From Auanema rhodensis (taxonomy: Eukaryota; Nematoda; Chromadorea; Rhabditida; Rhabditidae): a stretch of DNA of 64,000 nucleotides. This document shows, one piece after another, positions 32,835 through 44,791 of this stretch. The position numbers and the translations under genes were made by a program. The DNA lies in NCBI GenBank assembly GCA_964057225.1, contig OZ059897.1:5270001-5334000 (forward strand), read 5' to 3'. Below the pieces are notes generated by a model. The model was not told the DNA's origin and searched no databases. It saw only the letters and a list, made by a program, of their open reading frames with translations. Each line of letters opens with the position of its first letter. Positions within the stretch are counted from its first letter, which is position 1.

Positions 32835-35152
32835 TTATTCACAATAACCATAGGGTAAAGTACTATAATCGTCTAGATAACAAAGTTTATCCATTACGAC
32901 CTTGGTACTCTTTGTCATGTCCATCGTGGATATGGCACCAAGCTGCCTCTTTAATAACGTTGTTTTGGTTTTTAAAACCAATTTTTCTCCATCCATCACG
33001 AGTCCTCGAACCAATCGCTCCATACTTTGATAGTTTACCACGGTGGCTGCCGTGTGGTCCAGCGTCTGTAATTTTAAAAAGTTTCTCAATAATATATTTT
33101 TATACTTACCACTCCCTTTGCCTTGGTGATATACTTGACCTGACCAGCTGCATTTACTAGCTCATAACTATAAACTTTTGCAGCTGGTGAAACAAATTTG
33201 GTCATTGACCAACCATCGGGTATTTCTGAGGTTAGTTTACCTAACCATTCACCCTTCATATCCTCAATTGGATCAGGCTGATCGAGGCATTTTAAATAAA
33301 TTAGAGAATCGGTGTCTAAATGATGTACGTTTAAATTGTATACAAATTATAAAATTACCTGTATACACCAAGTTCTTTCCAAATTTTTCCATTGCCTTAT
33401 ACAATAGTAGCCTTGCATGAGCGGTTGTATAAGCCGCTATGGCTACATTTGTAAATGGCGCTGGTGCCAAGTGTGAGTCTTCTGGCACTGTTGTACAGTA
33501 CGCCACATCGTCCACAATTTTGAAGCCCGTTAGTTCCCTTGCTGGATCAGTTATGATCCTACCAATTTCAGGATCCTCAACACCAATAATCTTGGTTTGG
33601 GCTTTATCCGGTCTTTGACCCATTTTACCCCATACACTATAAGCAAATTTGTAAATTTTTATTTTTAAAAGTTTACATACCTATTCAGCTGTAGTTTGGC
33701 AATGCTACGCATGGCCGCATTCTTTTCAATTTTGTTGCTCTCCAGAGCAACACCAGTGTTCTCCTCGTGCTCTTGGAGATATTTTAGCTGTAAAATTCTA
33801 TTTAATGCCATACTTTTCATGACACATACCTTTTCAGCCTCTGTCATATTTGGCTTAGGCCAGCCCGATGCCTCTTGCTTAATTTTTATGTACTTTTGTA
33901 CAAAATCCTTGAATAGGCCGCCTTGCTGCCATTCATCCCAGTGCCAAACCTCATAAACATGAAGCACTTTGTAGCCACGCTGTATGGCACATTCGAGCTC
34001 TACATGCGTTACAGTCAGATGCAGCTTTCGAGCGTCTTCATCATCTTGGTGCGGGCATGTTACATTTTTGCCTCTGTTTGCACATGTGCGGCAGTTTGTA
34101 AAAATTAATTTACCGCCTATGCGTGTTCCTAATACAGGATACAACAAATTTGTGGGTGCAAGCACGTCACATTTCACAAGGCCCTTGTATGGGCAGCATG
34201 CCTCAAAACTCTCAAAGCCCTCAGTAATCACTTTAGGATTACCCACAGGGTAATAGGCATCAAATGCCGTTACATATGGATAAAGTGAACAAAAGTCCAC
34301 ATACTCTAGTGAGTATCTATCCGAAGCTTGGGCCAGAAGCTTATATGTTTGAGTTCGGCCGCCGGTGAAGGCATCTCGAGGTGCCAATCGAGTTACAACC
34401 TCAGTGTCCTTCATAAAATTTGCCATTTGCTCATTTGATGACATTTGAGCAGTAATTTCGTGTTCCCACACAGTGGTTACACTAATGCCCTGGCTTTGAA
34501 TAGCCTCAAGCCTTTTCATGGTTTTTTCATAAACCTAAATGTTTCAGCTTAAAATGATTAAAAAAGTCACAATTACCTCTTCCATTGTTTCACCATTTCT
34601 GCCTGGTGCAATAGCAGTCTTGTTGGTGCACTGGGGGCAACCATGATAAATACAGCCATTAAACTACAAAATTTTTACATTTTTTTACATTTATTACAAA
34701 TTACTCACCTCATAGCCGTGATTAGCCACACTGTCATAAGCATCAAGTAGATAGCGTTGGCCATCTACTCTCACAACAAATTCACCACCATTAAGCTTAT
34801 GCATTAATGGGCGGCCTAATCCGTGTTCTAGCCATTTTATGTATTTTATGGCAATTATACTCTGCTTCTGGCCGGCATAATAACCAGTCTCAGGCAGAAT
34901 ACCCACTTGGTTCTCTTTAATGTGGTTCATTTTCAACTGTAATATACTAGTTTTGAAAATGCTTGTATTTTAAAAAACTTGCCTGGAATAAAGAGAAACT
35001 GGCAAATGTCATACATTGTATGACAGGATTCCAGCCAGTGGTGGCGGTTGCCAACTTCATGTACACTTTCATACAGTTGGTTAAAATACGGACATCTGTC
35101 CTACAATATTCCAGAAGCTCCTCATCAAAATCAAACACACTTTGATTACGCT
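32835..35152 (-). pseudogene. POLB: DNA polymerase B, 3' part of the outer gene
   Basis: Carries the C-terminal exons of the outer polymerase on the minus strand: the end of the exonuclease domain (ExoIII motif YCRTD), the palm motifs D-FCSLYP, the LNS-VWGK region and Y-TDTDS across an intron, and the thumb to the stop at 32835. It ends at 35152 exactly where the inner Polinton is inserted, with the target duplication TACGCT at 35147-35152. The 5' part is at 51841-55293. Splice sites and frames match the inner gene, so the gene was probably intact until the insertion. Confidence 0.92.
35147..35152. repeat. Left target duplication of the inner Polinton (TACGCT)
   Basis: TACGCT here and at 51841-51846 flank the inner element. 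In the inner polymerase gene the same target occurs once, as AGCGTA at 39996-40001 in exon 7, confirming that the outer polB was the target. Confidence 0.95.
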
Positions 35153-35871
35153 AGTAGAGAGCCATGCCGAATTTACTAACCACGCCCCCAAACAGTTGCT
35201 AAAAACATACTTTTGAGGGCGTCAGCTGCTAAAAACATACTTTTGGGGGCGTCAGCTGTCAAAATCATATTTTCGGCGTCAGCTGTCAAAAATATACTTT
35301 TCCTCCCGAGGCAGGCTCTCGAGCCTGCGCATGGATCAAAATGCATGATTTTTTTTTAAAATTATTTTTTAATGTATTATTTTAAAAGAATTTTTATTAT
35401 TTATATATTTGTTAATTGTATTTGTAAATATTTTTAAACTTATTTCTTTTTAAATGTATTTTTAATATTTATATATATTTCAAATTGTATTTGTAAATAT
35501 TATTATTTAATTGTTTCTTTTTAAATGTGTTTTTAATAATATTTCTTTTTAAATGTATTTAATATTTATATATTTTTTAATTGTATCTTTAAAACTGAAT
35601 AAATTATTTCTCATATATATTGTTTTTTTATTTATTTAAATAAATTTAAAAGGTAATCAATATGTTCACCGTACCTCTTATGGGTTAATCAATGGAACTC
35701 ATATCGAAGGTTAATTCGATAAGAACGATATGAAATACAAAAGTTAATGGAACACATATCGAAGGTTAATTCGATAAGATCGTTAAAACAGGTGCACTGA
35801 CCCACACAAGAACCACATGGCAAACGTTTTGTTCATAAAAATATGATAAATAGCTGTACACCACATGTACC
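35153..35871 (+). repeat. Inner Polinton left terminal inverted repeat (polymerase side)
   Basis: Pairs with the complement of 51053-51840. It holds the AGTAGAGAGCC tip, 30-bp GGCGTCAGCTG units, the hairpin GCAGGCT-CTCG-AGCCTGC (35311-35328), an AT-rich region with one 71-bp unit, and iterons 1-2. The right repeat continues into an accataacgctaaag-type block that on this side is displaced by about 250 bp of extra subterminal repeat, so the pairing is imperfect. Confidence 0.88.
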
Positions 35872-36463
35872 AAGTTGTCTAATATTTTCAAATTACATGA
35901 AAGAATAGTTTAAAGAACCTTTTTTTTTTAAAATTTTATATTAGTATATTCTAATATACTAACTCAATAAAACACATATCGAAGGTTAATTCGATAGGAT
36001 TCACAAACAATTGTGTTGTTTCCAATGGAACACATATCGAAGATTAATTCGATAAGATCGTTAAAACAGGTGCGCTGACCCACACATGTACCACATGGCA
36101 AAAGTTTTGTTCATAAAAATATGATAAATAGCTGTACAGCACAAGTACCCATAACGCTAACGAATACTTACTATGCCAAGGGGTCATGGGTATATAGTTT
36201 TTAGTATCAAAAATGTTAATGGAACACATATCGAATATCAATTCGATAAGATTGGCGAAACAGATACGTTGACCTACAATGAACCAAATGGCAAAGCGCT
36301 TGTTCATTAAAGTATAACAAATAGCTGTATAGCATATGCATCAAGATTTCTAATATTCTCAAATTACGTGGAAAGAAGAGTATATAGAAAAAGTTTTAGT
36401 GTGTATATTACTAATATTCTAATACCCTAACTCAAAGAACACATATCGAAGATTAATTCGATA
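35702..36463. repeat. Six palindromic subterminal iterons, polymerase end (inner)
   Basis: The 20-bp motif TATCGAA-N6-TTCGATA occurs at 35702, 35757, 35977, 36035, 36229 and 36444. Both 7-bp arms are perfectly kept in all six, while the spacer varies (GGTTAA, GATTAA, TATCAA). Most copies sit in a larger repeated block (aatggaacaca before, then gttaaaacaggtgc and caaa-gtt-ttcat). The arms overlap the general look of a dimeric protein-binding site; candidates are origin recognition or transcription control. Confidence 0.8.
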
Positions 36464-36697
36464 AGATTGTTGAAACAGTTGCGCTGACCACAACAATACA
36501 TGCGTATTTATTAACAGCGGATTGGCAACTGCCACTGTTGACAGCTGTAATATGATACAATGTTGAGTGTTGGCAACATTGTTACGTGACAATAAAACAA
36601 CTGACTGTTCTTGCAATGAAGTGTAATATAAATGTGTAAAATGAAATATGGATAACTACCTCTCAGAGTTTGCATAATTTTATTCTAACAAGATACA

Positions 36698-39600
36698 ATG
36701 GCTGCTAACAGGTTGTGTTTTTTCCTATTTTTTTTTTAAATTAAAATATTTATTTTCAGTTATAAGCGTGTATGTGAAGAGTTGGGGTTCGATTATGAGG
36801 AAATTTATCAACTCAGGTAATTTAACAATATTTTTAAAATATACATCTTTGTTTTTTTTTTAGTAAGCGCATAAAACTTACCGAGAGTGGTGGTGTTGAG
36901 CTGTGTGACCCCGCAATAACCACTTCCAATAGTGGTCCCTCGTCATCGAGGGTTATTGAAGTTATCACCTTGGATGACAGCGATAATGAGTAAGCTATCA
37001 TATAATGAAAAAGCATGAAATTTTTTTTTTTTCAGAGAATGGAATCCCGAGATGCCATCAACTAGTGGAGAACAATTAGGAGGCGGTTCATCCTTCAACG
37101 ATGTTTGTCAAATAAAGGTACGAGCTTTTAACCTTTTTTTTTTTTTTTTTTCATGTTACAATTCTTTTCACTCTATATCTTTTATTTGATTACATATCTT
37201 GAGCAATTTTGAATTCTGCCATCTATTTTTAAACAAATCATCATACATTTGGTGGCTTTTTGAAAAATAAAATAAAATCTTATCCCAAATCCATGCCATA
37301 ATATCATTCATTAAATTTTTATTCATTAAAATACACTTAAATTTAAATATTTTGATGCTCAAAAACTGACACATTTAATTATTTTGTATTTTTTAAATCA
37401 TTTCACTCCATCTCTTTTATTTAATTTCATATTTTAAACAATTTTAAATTTTTACCACTACTTTATAATTTTTATTTATTAAACTTTTTAATCATTAAAT
37501 TACACTTAAATTTAAATATTGTGATGCTCAAAAACTGAAACATGAAATTGATTTATATTTTCTAAGCCATTTCACTTCATCTCTTTTATTTAATCACATA
37601 TCTTGAACAAATTTAAATTTCTATCACTTTTTCATAATTTCGTTTATTAAATTTTTAATCACTAAAAAACATTTAAATTTCAATATTGTGATGCTCAAAA
37701 ACTGAAACATTTAAATATTTTGTATTTTCTAAACCATTTCACTTCATCTCTTTTATTTCTATATATTTTAAACAATTTTATAATTCTACTATTATTTAAT
37801 TTTTATTTATTAAATTTTTAAACCTTAAAAAAAAAAATGATGCTCAAAAACTGAAACATTTAAATATTTTGTATTTTTCTAATCGTTTTGAAACAAACTA
37901 AGCATATATTTGAAAACATTTCAATTAAATAAAAAAAAATAACGACTATAACAAACAAAGAGACATAATAATTTTAAGCAAAAGATGAAACAATTCATAT
38001 ATATTCTTAAAACTATTTTTATTTAAACTTTAAAAAAAAAATAAAAAAGCATGTAAACTGTTATAAATGTTGTTTATTATAGTGGTCACACCGGCGCATA
38101 AAACGCACCGGTCGTTTTACCAACGTGGTCGTTCGATCGCTCACGTTCCCACACTTGGAAAATGTTGATGAACCAATGCATGTTATCATGCCGCGGTTAT
38201 TCAACGAATTCCTTGATCGTTGTCTTGCTGAAAGCGGTGTGCCTGATAAGCAAAAAGCCTTATTTTGTTTATCAATTGAGCACCCTTCCTTTGAAAAGGG
38301 CTCCATATTTATGGACTTTCGTAGAAGGGAGCATCTGGATGGCGTAGCCATTATGAATGCCATCAGCAAGGTGCAGCAATCAAAACGAGAGGCTGTGATC
38401 AGCCAGGCAATGAATATTGAGATGTATGTGTTTGATGAAAGGCCAGCGCAGCCAAGCCTGATGCCTGGTGAAGGTAGAGTCGGGTTTTATTTTGACCCCG
38501 AACTCAAAATACCTGGAACCATTGCCAACACTGACTCACATTGTCTGGCTAGATCAGCAGTTGTGGGAATGTGGAAAGCTGACGAGCTGGACACTGAAGA
38601 TGGCGATGAGAAGCGAAGGCTGCAAAACCTTCGTCGCAATTACATCTTATTGCCAAATCAGCCACACCATATCAATTTATTAAATAGGTGTGGTATTTCT
38701 GTAGATTTACCAAATTATAATTTAATTCATTTAAACATTATTGCCAGCTGTAATACAAACTATAAGTTTGTAGTATATGCTAGACCGCCTGGACAGCGTA
38801 TGTACACTATCCAGAAAATATTTAATGAAGCGGCTAGCAAATTGGTAACACTAGGTTACCGAAATAATCACTATGATTGTATTACAGCTGGTAGTCGTTC
38901 GAAAATTTTTGATGGTATTATATGTCAACACTGTAAGTTATCTTACAATACAGTGTTGCATAGATGTAAAGCCAAATGTAAAAAATGCCACACCTATAAT
39001 TGTAATGCGATGGGGAATGTGGTTGAGAGTAGCGTGAGGTGTGATAGTTGTAGAGTTTTGTTTAAAACTCAACAATGCTTCGATAGGCATTTGCGAAAAG
39101 CCTGCCGAAAATTCAAGGTATTTTGTGAAAATTTAAAGTTGTACATAACAAGCTTAAATTCAGACATGTGTGGCGTGTGATCACTATCACATGGTCCGTG
39201 CTGATAGACCGCACAATTGCAATGAAAAATTCTGCAAAAAGTGCGGTCAGACAAAGCCTGAAGAGCACTCTTGTTGTTGGGTTCCACCTAACGACAAGAA
39301 GAAGGCTCAGCTAAAAAAGAAGCAAGAAAAGTTCAAGGTTTGTATTTAACATCTTTACAAGTGTAATGCTTACTTGTTTAAGATTATATTTTATGACTTT
39401 GAAACAGTTGTGTTAAAAAACGGCACAAATGTTCATGAATATGCAGATGAACAATGGCCCAATATGGTTGTGTATAACAAATTTTGTGAAAGTTGTATAG
39501 ATGCCAATTCCTGTGAGAAATGCACAACCAAGGAGGGCCATTTTGGGTACCAACAAGGTGATAGTGAATGGTCTGTAACAGATCGTTTCCTTGATTGGTT

Positions 39601-42313
39601 ACTCAACTTTTCTGAGAATGATAATGCAATTTTGATTGCGCACAACGGGTCGCGCTTTGACATACATTTCTTGGTGTCTAGGCTGATAAACCGTGGAATA
39701 TATCCTGACCCCATTTTAAATGGGACCAAGATTATTAGCATGGTTGTCAAGCCATTAAGAGGTCAAAACATTAACCATTTATGTTTTAAAGATAGTTATT
39801 TACTAGTGCCTTTACCCTTATCAGCGTTACCCAAGGCATTTGGTGTACCTGATATGAGTAAAGGACAATTCCCATACCTCTTTAACCACCCAATAAATTA
39901 TGGCAAAGTGCTACCATCCTTGCCACCAAAGCATTACTATTGTACTGCTAGAATGAAAGCAGAAGACCTAGCTTCATTCAATATTTGGTATGAGGAGCGT
40001 AATCAAAGTGTGTTTGATTTTGATGAGGAGCTTCTGGAATATTGTAGGACAGATGTCCGTATTTTAACCAACTGTATGAAAGTGTACATGAAGTTGGCAA
40101 CCGCCACCACTGGCTGGAATCCTGTCATACAATGTATGACATTTGCCAGTTTCTCTTTATTCCAGGCAAGTTTTTTAAAATACAAGCATTTTCAAAACTA
40201 GTATATTACAGTTGAAAATGAACCACATTAAAGAGAACCAAGTGGGTATTCTGCCTGAGACTGGTTATTATGCCGGCCAGAAGCAGAGTATAATTGCCAT
40301 AAAATACATTAAATGGCTAGAACACGGATTAGGCCGCCCATTAATGCATAAGCTTAATGGTGGTGAATTTGTTGTGAGAGTAGATGGCCAACGCTATCTA
40401 CTTGATGCTTATGACAGTGTGGCTAATCACGGCTATGAGGTGAGTAATTTGTAATAAATGTAAAAAAATGTAAAAATTTTGTAGTTTAATGGCTGTATTT
40501 ATCATGGTTGCCCCCAGTGCACCAACAAGACTGCTATTGCACCAGGCAGAAATGGTGAAACAATGGAAGAGGTAATTGTGACTTTTTTAATCATTTTAAG
40601 CTGAAACATTTAGGTTTATGAAAAAACCATGAAAAGGCTTGAGGCTATTCAAAGCCAGGGCATTAGTGTAACCACTGTGTGGGAACACGAAATTACTGCT
40701 CAAATGTCATCAAATGAGCAAATGGCAAATTTTATGAAGGACACTGAGGTTGTAACTCGATTGGCACCTCGAGATGCCTTCACCGGCGGCCGAACTCAAA
40801 CATATAAGCTTCTGGCCCAAGCTTCGGATAGATACTCACTAGAGTATGTGGACTTTTGTTCACTTTATCCATATGTAACGGCATTTGATGCCTATTACCC
40901 TGTGGGTAATCCTAAAGTGATTACTGAGGGCTTTGAGAGTTTTGAGGCATGCTGCCCATACAAGGGCCTTGTGAAATGTGACGTGCTTGCACCCACAAAT
41001 TTGTTGTATCCTGTATTAGGAACACGCATAGGCGGTAAATTAATTTTTACAAACTGCCGCACATGTGCAAACAGAGGCAAAAATGTAACATGCCCGCACC
41101 AAGATGATGAAGACGCTCGAAAGCTGCATCTGACTGTAACGCATGTAGAGCTCGAATGTGCCATACAGCGTGGCTACAAAGTGCTTCATGTTTATGAGGT
41201 TTGGCACTGGGATGAATGGCAGCAAGGCGGCCTATTCAAGGATTTTGTACAAAAGTACATAAAAATTAAGCAAGAGGCATCGGGCTGGCCTAAGCCAAAT
41301 ATGACAGAGGCTGAAAAGGTATGTGTCATGAAAAGTATGGCATTAAATAGAATTTTACAGCTAAAATATCTCCAAGAGCACGAGGAGAACACTGGTGTTG
41401 CTCTGGAGAGCAACAAAATTGAAAAGAATGCGGCCATGCGTAGCATTGCCAAACTACAGCTGAATAGGTATGTAAACTTTTAAAAATAAAAATTTACAAA
41501 TTTGCTTATAGTGTATGGGGTAAAATGGGTCAAAGACCGGATAAAGCCCAAACCAAGATTATTGGTGTTGAGGATCCTGAAATTGGTAGGATCATAACTG
41601 ATCCAGCAAGGGAACTAACGGGCTTCAAAATTGTGGACGATGTGGCGTACTGTACAACAGTGCCAGAAGACTCACACTTGGCACCAGCGCCATTTACAAA
41701 TGTAGCCATAGCGGCTTATACAACCGCTCATGCAAGGCTACTATTGTATAAGGCAATGGAAAAATTTGGAAAGAACTTGGTGTATACAGGTAATTTTATA
41801 ATTTGTATACAATTTAAACGTACATCATTTAGACACCGATTCTCTAATTTATTTAAAATGCCTCGATCAGCCTGATCCAATTGAGGATATGAAGGGTGAA
41901 TGGTTAGGTAAACTAACCTCAGAAATACCCGATGGTTGGTCAATGACCAAATTTGTTTCACCAGCTGCAAAAGTTTATAGTTATGAGCTAGTAAATGCAG
42001 CTGGTCAGGTCAAGTATATCACCAAGGCAAAGGGAGTGGTAAGTATAAAAATATATTATTGAGAAACTTTTTAAAATTACAGACGCTGGACCACACGGCA
42101 GCCACCGTGGTAAACTATCAAAGTATGGAGCGATTGGTTCGAGGACTCGTGATGGATGGAGAAAAATTGGTTTTAAAAACCAAAACAACGTTATTAAAGA
42201 GGCAGCTTGGTGCCATATCCACGATGGACATGACAAAGAGTACCAAGGTCGTAATGGATAAACTTTGTTATCTAGACGATTATAGTACTTTACCCTATGG
42301 TTATTGTGAATAA
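36698..42313 (+). CDS. POLB: Protein-primed family B DNA polymerase (POLB), 13 exons
   Basis: Self-synthesis polymerase of Polintons. Exons: 36698-36711, 36760-36816, 36864-36989, 37036-37117, 38083-39117, 39164-39337, 39383-40165, 40212-40439, 40485-40571, 40614-41467, 41512-41789, 41833-42038, 42083-42313. Phases agree throughout, giving 1,384 aa. The N-terminal region ends in a Cys/His-rich zinc-binding area (exons 5-6). The 3'-5' exonuclease follows: ExoI D501/E503 (FYDFET), ExoII N584/D589 (HNGSRFD), ExoIII Y716/D720 (YCRTD). Palm motifs: A D942 (VDFCSLYP), B K1142/N1146/S1147 (KLQLNSVWG), C D1240/D1242 (YTDTDS), then KAKG at 1304-1307. Intron 7 has a GC donor. Exon 10 contains an optional 42-bp GT-AG segment that I treat as coding. 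The start codon is the first ATG before the splice chain; short exons 1-4 are less certain. Confidence 0.93.
37160..37880. repeat. Degenerate ~165-bp tandem repeat in polB intron 4
   Basis: The 965-bp intron 37118-38082 is AT-rich and repeats the phrase gatgctcaaaaactga at about 37352, 37523, 37690 and 37839 (spacings 171, 167 and 149), with ttcacttcatctcttttattt between. No coding. The outer copy has five such units. Confidence 0.7.
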
Positions 42314-42451
42314 TTTTTAATATATTTGAATTTATAAATTTTATTATTGCGTGTATATTTGTATATGGTTGTATTTATAGATTTTTATGTATAGTTGTAT
42401 TAATAAATTTTATTCTTCTCATCAAATGTTTTAAAGAGTTTATTACATACA

Positions 42452-43786
42452 TTACAAACTGGTATCAATATATGGAGCACGATTGTTGTCAATTGAAAGA
42501 ATAGAGTCATATTCTGCATAAACAATAGCATATAAACCCTCTTGCGGCGTTTGTTGACCAAATTCCAATTTCAGGGCCACATTACCTTGTCGTATAACAT
42601 CAAATAACTCGGACGAGTGTACAGTCGGTGAAATATCAAATACAAAAAATGTGAAGCCGGTTTTATACATTGCTGGTGTAATACCATTGGATGAATCTGT
42701 ACGACCAAGACCCAAACCTTCCAACATGTCAATATATGCTGTGGCATAGGAAGAACGCCATTCTAAATTATAAGGGCGGGTAGGTATTACCCGATTGTTG
42801 AGCGTCAAGTATATATTTTTCAATTCAAACGGTTTAAAGTTGAATGGCGAATGTTTAAAAGTACCATTATAGGCGTGTGCGCCGACAAGACCTACTACAA
42901 CACGTTTCGGTGTATGCGACGTGAATAATATGTTATTGGGTGAATCCAAACGGCCTCCTTCTATGAAATAAGAGCGCATTTTCACTGACGTCATGGGGTA
43001 GTGTATTCGTTCCTTTACAAGTTTATCTTCTATAGCCATAGCTAATCCAGCGTTTAGATCAAACTCTTGAATAAGCAAGTGCACATCGTTGATATCTATT
43101 TTCAGGTTTGGAAACTCCTCCTTCATTGCAGCATCCTTGCTTTCATTATTCCATCCAAGTGTGTCAATTAAGAAATTATCACGGTTTGGATATGCAGTTA
43201 GCTCCATTTTTGAATAGTTTACAAACAGTCGTTCCTGATTGAATAAGTCGATACTGATGGGAGCAGCCATCTCACACAATATGCCATTTTTAACAAGCCC
43301 TTGTCGCGCTCTAAAGCCAGGACTGGCTGCATTATCTATATATCTATCCGCATAATAGCCTGATATGGCAAGTTTGCTCTCTTTAACATCGTTGCTATAC
43401 ATTAGAATATTCTCAATATATGTTTTGTAGGCATGATTTACGGTAGAGTCATACACGCTAACATCACCAATTTTTAAATGATACGAGTGTATCAAACTGG
43501 CTGCAAATTGTTGGCATGGTGCAAAAACAAGGTTGTCTGGTACTGGATCACCGTTTGTGGTTACAATTTTGAATTTTACATTCAACCAACACCTTCTCAG
43601 ATTAAGAAATGATTTGGAATTTTGGGCTATAACAAATTCCCATGGTCCTTGAGGAAGAAAAGTATTTTTTAAAGGAACTTGTACAGTACGAGTGGATTCA
43701 ACACCTAATGCCGACGCCGGTATGTCACTATAATTAATATTAGGTAAAAGTGCTTGTGCTGATTTTGAATCTATCAATTTAGCCAT
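42452..43786 (-). CDS. MCP: Major capsid protein (PY, double jelly-roll), intact
   Basis: 444 aa from ATG 43786 (MAKLIDSKSAQALLPNIN...) to the stop at 42452. Polinton PY proteins are predicted to be double jelly-roll major capsid proteins forming hexon-like trimers. Assignment is from gene neighbourhood (adjacent basic virion protein, protease, convergent polymerase), size and the N-terminus; the fold cannot be read directly from residues. The ATG directly follows the TAA of the upstream virion gene, implying translation from a bicistronic message. The outer copy has one nonsense codon. Only 138 bp separates its stop from the convergent polymerase stop. Confidence 0.86.
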   Translation of the reverse strand: MAKLIDSKSAQALLPNINYSDIPASALGVESTRTVQVPLKNTFLPQGPWEFVIAQNSKSFLNLRRCWLNVKFKIVTTNGDPVPDNLVFAPCQQFAASLIHSYHLKIGDVSVYDSTVNHAYKTYIENILMYSNDVKESKLAISGYYADRYIDNAASPGFRARQGLVKNGILCEMAAPISIDLFNQERLFVNYSKMELTAYPNRDNFLIDTLGWNNESKDAAMKEEFPNLKIDINDVHLLIQEFDLNAGLAMAIEDKLVKERIHYPMTSVKMRSYFIEGGRLDSPNNILFTSHTPKRVVVGLVGAHAYNGTFKHSPFNFKPFELKNIYLTLNNRVIPTRPYNLEWRSSYATAYIDMLEGLGLGRTDSSNGITPAMYKTGFTFFVFDISPTVHSSELFDVIRQGNVALKLEFGQQTPQEGLYAIVYAEYDSILSIDNNRAPYIDTSL

Positions 43787-44239
43787 TTAAATACGATACG
43801 ACCGCTCACGAGTTATGCACAGACGCTTATGAGGTTTTGTGGTTTTGCGTCGTCGCCGCTTGCCCAAACCGGTAAGATCTCGTATAGCCTGCCGGCCGGC
43901 TGTTTTAAGAGTTTGCTTGATATTATCGCCCTTGAGCACCCCATCAACAATTTCATTGCTAGTTTTTAGCAACTGGCCGCCAAGAGGTGAATTTACAACT
44001 GGACTATTGCTTACAGCACTGGATAATGCATTCCTTCCAGCATTGATGAGATTTTGGGCTATAGGTGATTGAATAATGCGTGGTAAAAACGATGCCAATG
44101 TTGCCAGTATACCACCCAGGCCATGACCTCTCTGCATACCACGTTGAAACATCATTCCACTAAATGGCGCCCCACCCATTTGTTGATTCAAAAGTGTTGT
44201 CCATTGAATTGAGTTCAAGTCTAGAAGGAGGTGTGGCAT
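43787..44239 (-). CDS. Small basic virion-type protein (inner)
   Basis: Intact 150-aa copy of the protein at 30909-31361, same Gly/Met-rich start, amphipathic middle and Arg/Lys tail. First ATG at 44239; the open frame before it begins with GTG. It starts 50 bp from the divergent protease gene and ends flush with the capsid ATG (TAA|ATG). Confidence 0.6.
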   Translation of the reverse strand: MPHLLLDLNSIQWTTLLNQQMGGAPFSGMMFQRGMQRGHGLGGILATLASFLPRIIQSPIAQNLINAGRNALSSAVSNSPVVNSPLGGQLLKTSNEIVDGVLKGDNIKQTLKTAGRQAIRDLTGLGKRRRRKTTKPHKRLCITRERSYRI

Positions 44240-44289
44240 ATTGAACCGCACGTGCGCAATACAAAAGTTACACTAGATCATTTTACTAA

Positions 44290-44745
44290 ATGTATTCGTC
44301 TGAAATAGCGTCACTATTGCGATCTGTCCGCATCACTCGAAAACTATTCCTCGGTGTATTTAGCGCGGATACTCTACCCAAAACACGTCGAAAGAACTTT
44401 GCACTTGTTGTAAATACTGACACACACGATAAACCGGGCACACATTGGCAAGTCATCTTTGTACGTAATGATCAAGCCTACTTTTTCTGTAGCTTGGGTT
44501 ATAAAATGAACAAGTACATTCGTCATTATCTGGCCAAATATAAAAATGTAAAAGTTAATACTTGCAAACCACAACGCATAATTGAATACACTTGTGGTGG
44601 TTATGCAATATTTGTAATACTAATGTTGTCAGCTGGTAATACATTTGAAAGCATTTGTTCATTTTTTAAACTATTACAAAACGATGATGTCTTTATTAAA
44701 GCGTTTATGCATAAAGTATTCGACTATAAATTATCTAGCATATGA
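44290..44745 (+). CDS. PRO: Adenovirus-type cysteine protease (PRO), inner copy
   Basis: 151 aa with His52 (GTHW), Gln95, Cys102 (YTCGGYA), and the same Cys67 in place of the expected catalytic acid (YFFCSLGY). One conservative change from the outer copy (Ile for Val in RSVR-I-TRK). It leads a same-strand run: protease, 56-aa, C2H2. Family proteases process capsid and core precursors during assembly. Whether the enzyme is active with Cys67 is open; nearby D61 might substitute. Confidence 0.87.
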   Translation: MYSSEIASLLRSVRITRKLFLGVFSADTLPKTRRKNFALVVNTDTHDKPGTHWQVIFVRNDQAYFFCSLGYKMNKYIRHYLAKYKNVKVNTCKPQRIIEYTCGGYAIFVILMLSAGNTFESICSFFKLLQNDDVFIKAFMHKVFDYKLSSI

Positions 44746-44791
44746 TCAACCTCGCCATTAAAACGTCACCTGCTACATTAGGTGGTCAGTT

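Noticed and set aside
36044-36307. 87-codon frame in the subterminal repeats (also near 55684)
   Set aside because: Covers palindromic iterons and repeated blocks and does not persist between repeat copies as a protein.
41319-41360. 42-bp GT-AG segment inside polB exon 10
   Set aside because: Length is a multiple of three and the frame stays open; it is at the lower limit for an intron, so I treat it as coding, though optional splicing is possible.
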